Shown piece by piece: positions 35,132 through 36,813 of a stretch of DNA of 36,813 nucleotides (its first letter is position 1; every line of letters starts with the position of its first letter). Below the pieces are notes generated by a model. The model had not been told where the DNA came from and did not search any database. It saw only the letters and a list, made by a program, of their open reading frames with translations. The position numbers and the translations under genes were made by a program. Source of the stretch: an uncultured Gammaproteobacteria bacterium (GTDB lineage Bacteria > Pseudomonadota > Gammaproteobacteria > JAADHQ01); contig CAMYJO010000010.1 in NCBI GenBank assembly GCA_947258755.1, positions 1 through 36,813 on the forward strand, written 5' to 3'.

Positions 35132-35346
35132 ATAAGAACAAGATAATCGTAGGCAGTGCAATTGGTCTTGCCGCCATAGCGGTCGCGATTGATCATACTC
35201 GCCATAGAGTACCTTCGGCTGTATCCAGTCAGCAAGGGAATAGCCAGAATGCGGAGTATGACTACGTTGAAGACGACAGCGAGGAGTCGCCATGCAGCCT
35301 CGGTAACCCATGTGCACTGAATCTTTCACCATGCGGGCTGGATTAA
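35128..35346 (+). CDS. Small secreted or membrane-anchored protein with a three-Cys tail
   Basis: This 72-residue protein overlaps the transporter stop by 4 bases and the next gene by 37. The N-terminus is a short hydrophobic helix (about 5-21) after a basic start, suggesting export or an anchor. The middle is hydrophilic and acidic (EYDYVEDDSEES). The end holds Cys56, Cys62 and Cys69 in the pattern C-x5-C-x6-C, with a Pro before each of the three Cys. I know no family. The Cys tail next to a sulfur transporter and a rhodanese suggests a persulfide or metal carrier role; this is inference. Real coding is supported by the coupled overlaps and the lack of a better gene in this space. Confidence 0.65.
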   Translation: MNKNKIIVGSAIGLAAIAVAIDHTRHRVPSAVSSQQGNSQNAEYDYVEDDSEESPCSLGNPCALNLSPCGLD

Positions 35347-35990
35347 TCAATAACCATAGCAAAGCGAATTATGCCGCTAAATTGGCTGAATTAATAGTCG
35401 AGATGGCAAATCAGGAAACCAATGTATTATTGCAGTTATTTTCTGATGATGAAACTATTTACACAAACAAAAAATATCCAGAAACTCCACTCGTATTAGC
35501 TGATAGTCAATTGCAGGTTTATTATCATACGCATCAGAATAATATCCTACATGAAAACGAACATGGCCATTTTCACATTTTCTACCTTTCCAAAGACATG
35601 GCTCAAGCTGAGGCTGTACACCTCGTCGCACTGTCGATGGATAACTTTGGACAGGCCTTGTCCTGGTTTACTGTGAATAAGTGGGTCACTTCACAGGCTT
35701 GTTTTGATAGTGACATTTTCCTGACCTGCATCAAACGCTTGTCTATTAATGCAGCTGACAGCTTGCTACTGCGATGGCTGAGTACTATGATCCTGTTTTA
35801 CCAGCATGAAGTGGCTGAATTATTAGATAGCAGCGTTGACAAACTGGCTAAGCTTGTTAAAACCAGTCCGAATGATGAGATATCAATATTGGATGATAAA
35901 AGCATTTATTTTCTTAATGAAAAAGCCATCGATCTCAGTCGTGACTTGCTGCATTCGGATGACAATATCCTTTTTGGGAGTAGAACATGA
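35310..35990 (+). CDS. DUF6969-like conserved protein
   Basis: This 226-residue soluble protein has no signal peptide. Its core reads EHGHFHIFYL, HLVALSMDNFGQALSWFTVNKWVTSQACF and LLLRWLSTMILFYQHEVAELL, which I recall as the pattern of the DUF6969 family; the assignment is from memory. The EHGHFHIF stretch with three His and a Glu looks like a possible metal or active site. The first ATG (35310) overlaps the preceding gene by 37 bases; ATG 35331 is an alternative. The stop overlaps the rhodanese start (ATGA). Function is unknown, but its place inside the sulfur operon is tight. Confidence 0.7.
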   Translation: MCTESFTMRAGLINNHSKANYAAKLAELIVEMANQETNVLLQLFSDDETIYTNKKYPETPLVLADSQLQVYYHTHQNNILHENEHGHFHIFYLSKDMAQAEAVHLVALSMDNFGQALSWFTVNKWVTSQACFDSDIFLTCIKRLSINAADSLLLRWLSTMILFYQHEVAELLDSSVDKLAKLVKTSPNDEISILDDKSIYFLNEKAIDLSRDLLHSDDNILFGSRT

Positions 35991-36813
35991 CCAGACAATT
36001 AATTTGTATTTTTGCCATTACTTTTGCAAGTGTCGCAAATGGTGCACAGTTAAACACAGCGATAGTTGATGTTAATTGGCTGAATAAAAACATAGACAAT
36101 GTAAAAATATTGGATATTCGTAAAGACCTGAAAAGTTTTAGTCAAAAACCGAAATACCGCGTTAACAAAAAAACAGGTAAGAAAAAACTACTAAAAGTTG
36201 GCGGACATATACCTGGCGCCAGATTGATAGACTATCGAAAAATAAGAACGACGGTACTCATCGATAAAAAAGAAGTGAAAAAACAGGTCGTGCCCGGTGA
36301 ATCTGTGCAGAAAATGTTACGTGTCAATGGTATTGACAAGGATGATGCCATTATCATCACATCGAAAGGTGAACATGGTGGTGATATTACCATGGCTACA
36401 CGCCTTTACTGGACGATAAAATATTACGGGCACAATAATCTGGCCATTCTTGATGGTGGAACGGCAGCCTGGCTACTGGCTGACAAGGCTATCAATTTTG
36501 ATATCAGCAAGCATAAGAAGGGTAATTGGACGGCCAAGGCGGCTAATAAGGCATTGATAGCCAGCACCACGGACGTAGAACAGGCTTTAAGGAGTAAAAC
36601 CAGTCAAATTCTGGATGGTCGATCAATGGGGCAATACCTAGGCACCTGGAGAAAGTCCTATGTCTATAAATCCGGACATGTGCCAGGAGCAAAGCCATTT
36701 TCATATGAGCTAATTGCTTCACCACAAATTCCTGCTAAATTTACGCCAACTGAGGACCTGAAAAAATTAGTGGCTAACCTCGGCATTAGCGATACCGGAA
36801 ATACTATTACGTA
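35987..36813 (+). CDS. Secreted tandem rhodanese-family sulfurtransferase (cut by window end)
   Basis: The reading frame starts at the ATG overlapping the previous stop and stays open for 275 codons to the end of the window. A signal peptide (about 1-19, ending SVANGA) is followed by a first rhodanese domain: VKILDIRKDL, GGHIPGARLIDY, IIITSKGEHGGDITMATRLYWTIKYYGHNNLAILDGGTAAW. The catalytic-loop place has Thr/Ser in place of Cys, as in the inactive first domain of thiosulfate sulfurtransferases. A second domain begins with ILDGRSMGQYLGTW and SGHVPGAKPFSY; its active-site loop would lie past the window end. It probably moves sulfane sulfur in the periplasm, together with the operon's binding protein and transporter. 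A lysine-rich insertion (RVNKKTGKKKLLK) before the GGHIPGA motif is unusual. Confidence 0.85.
   Translation, partial: MTRQLICIFAITFASVANGAQLNTAIVDVNWLNKNIDNVKILDIRKDLKSFSQKPKYRVNKKTGKKKLLKVGGHIPGARLIDYRKIRTTVLIDKKEVKKQVVPGESVQKMLRVNGIDKDDAIIITSKGEHGGDITMATRLYWTIKYYGHNNLAILDGGTAAWLLADKAINFDISKHKKGNWTAKAANKALIASTTDVEQALRSKTSQILDGRSMGQYLGTWRKSYVYKSGHVPGAKPFSYELIASPQIPAKFTPTEDLKKLVANLGISDTGNTIT

Noticed and set aside
34871..35362. 163-codon minus-strand frame opposite the transporter end
   Set aside because: It is antisense to a clear membrane protein and the small Cys-tail gene, with no known motif or ribosome site.

Overview
The window is a chromosomal segment of a gammaproteobacterium. The evidence is the typical block lolC-lolD, DUF2062, comEC, exbB-exbD, lpxK, trm112, kdsB, together with tmcA, tcdA, a NudF-type Nudix gene, nadA, an aguA-aguB pair and a metA-type gene. 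Base composition is moderate and gene packing is tight. A YedE/YeeE sulfur transporter, a rhodanese and a TudS-like protein point to a lineage with active sulfur chemistry. The genus cannot be named from the sequence alone.

Layout. (1) 1-2390 is a small, partly decayed metal-response patch: a short CDF cation transporter, a DUF411 gene with an internal deletion, an ArsR regulator whose start lies in a strong palindrome, a LysR C-terminal remnant and repeat debris. (2) 2391-8530, minus strand: DAHP synthase, a membrane GGDEF-EAL protein, agmatine deiminase plus N-carbamoylputrescine amidase (putrescine synthesis), and a small secreted protein. (3) 8732-16827, mainly plus strand: lipoprotein release (LolC, LolD), DNA uptake (ComEC), an ExbB/ExbD motor pair and LPS precursor steps (LpxK, KdsB). 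No lolE follows lolD, and no msbA lies between exbD and lpxK. (4) 16813-19462, minus strand: a small conserved protein, an NlpC/P60 lipoprotein, a CarS-like membrane protein and NadA. (5) 19660-23961: Nudix hydrolase, TmcA, TcdA and TatD. (6) 24094-24254 is a MITE-like intergenic repeat. It is followed by an unusual fusion of an alpha/beta-hydrolase-like domain, lacking its nucleophile, to a TlpA-type thioredoxin. (7) 25647-28015: a signalling pair (REC-CheC protein and PAS-GGDEF diguanylate cyclase) downstream of nested palindromes. (8) 28022-30917, minus strand: homoserine O-acyltransferase with a P-loop ATPase, then a tail-anchored FHA protein. (9) 31275-32783: a lipoprotein and a DUF523-DUF1722 protein.

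(10) 32956 to the window end is the most interesting part. It is a translationally coupled operon: a PstS-like periplasmic binding protein with two Cys at its predicted ligand loops, a YedE/YeeE (TsuA-like) transporter, a 72-residue protein with a three-Cys tail, a DUF6969-like protein, and a secreted rhodanese-family protein cut by the window end. A perfect 14-bp inverted repeat brackets the transporter start codon. I read this as a candidate periplasmic sulfur capture and import system. The function is inferred from family membership and context and is not shown directly.
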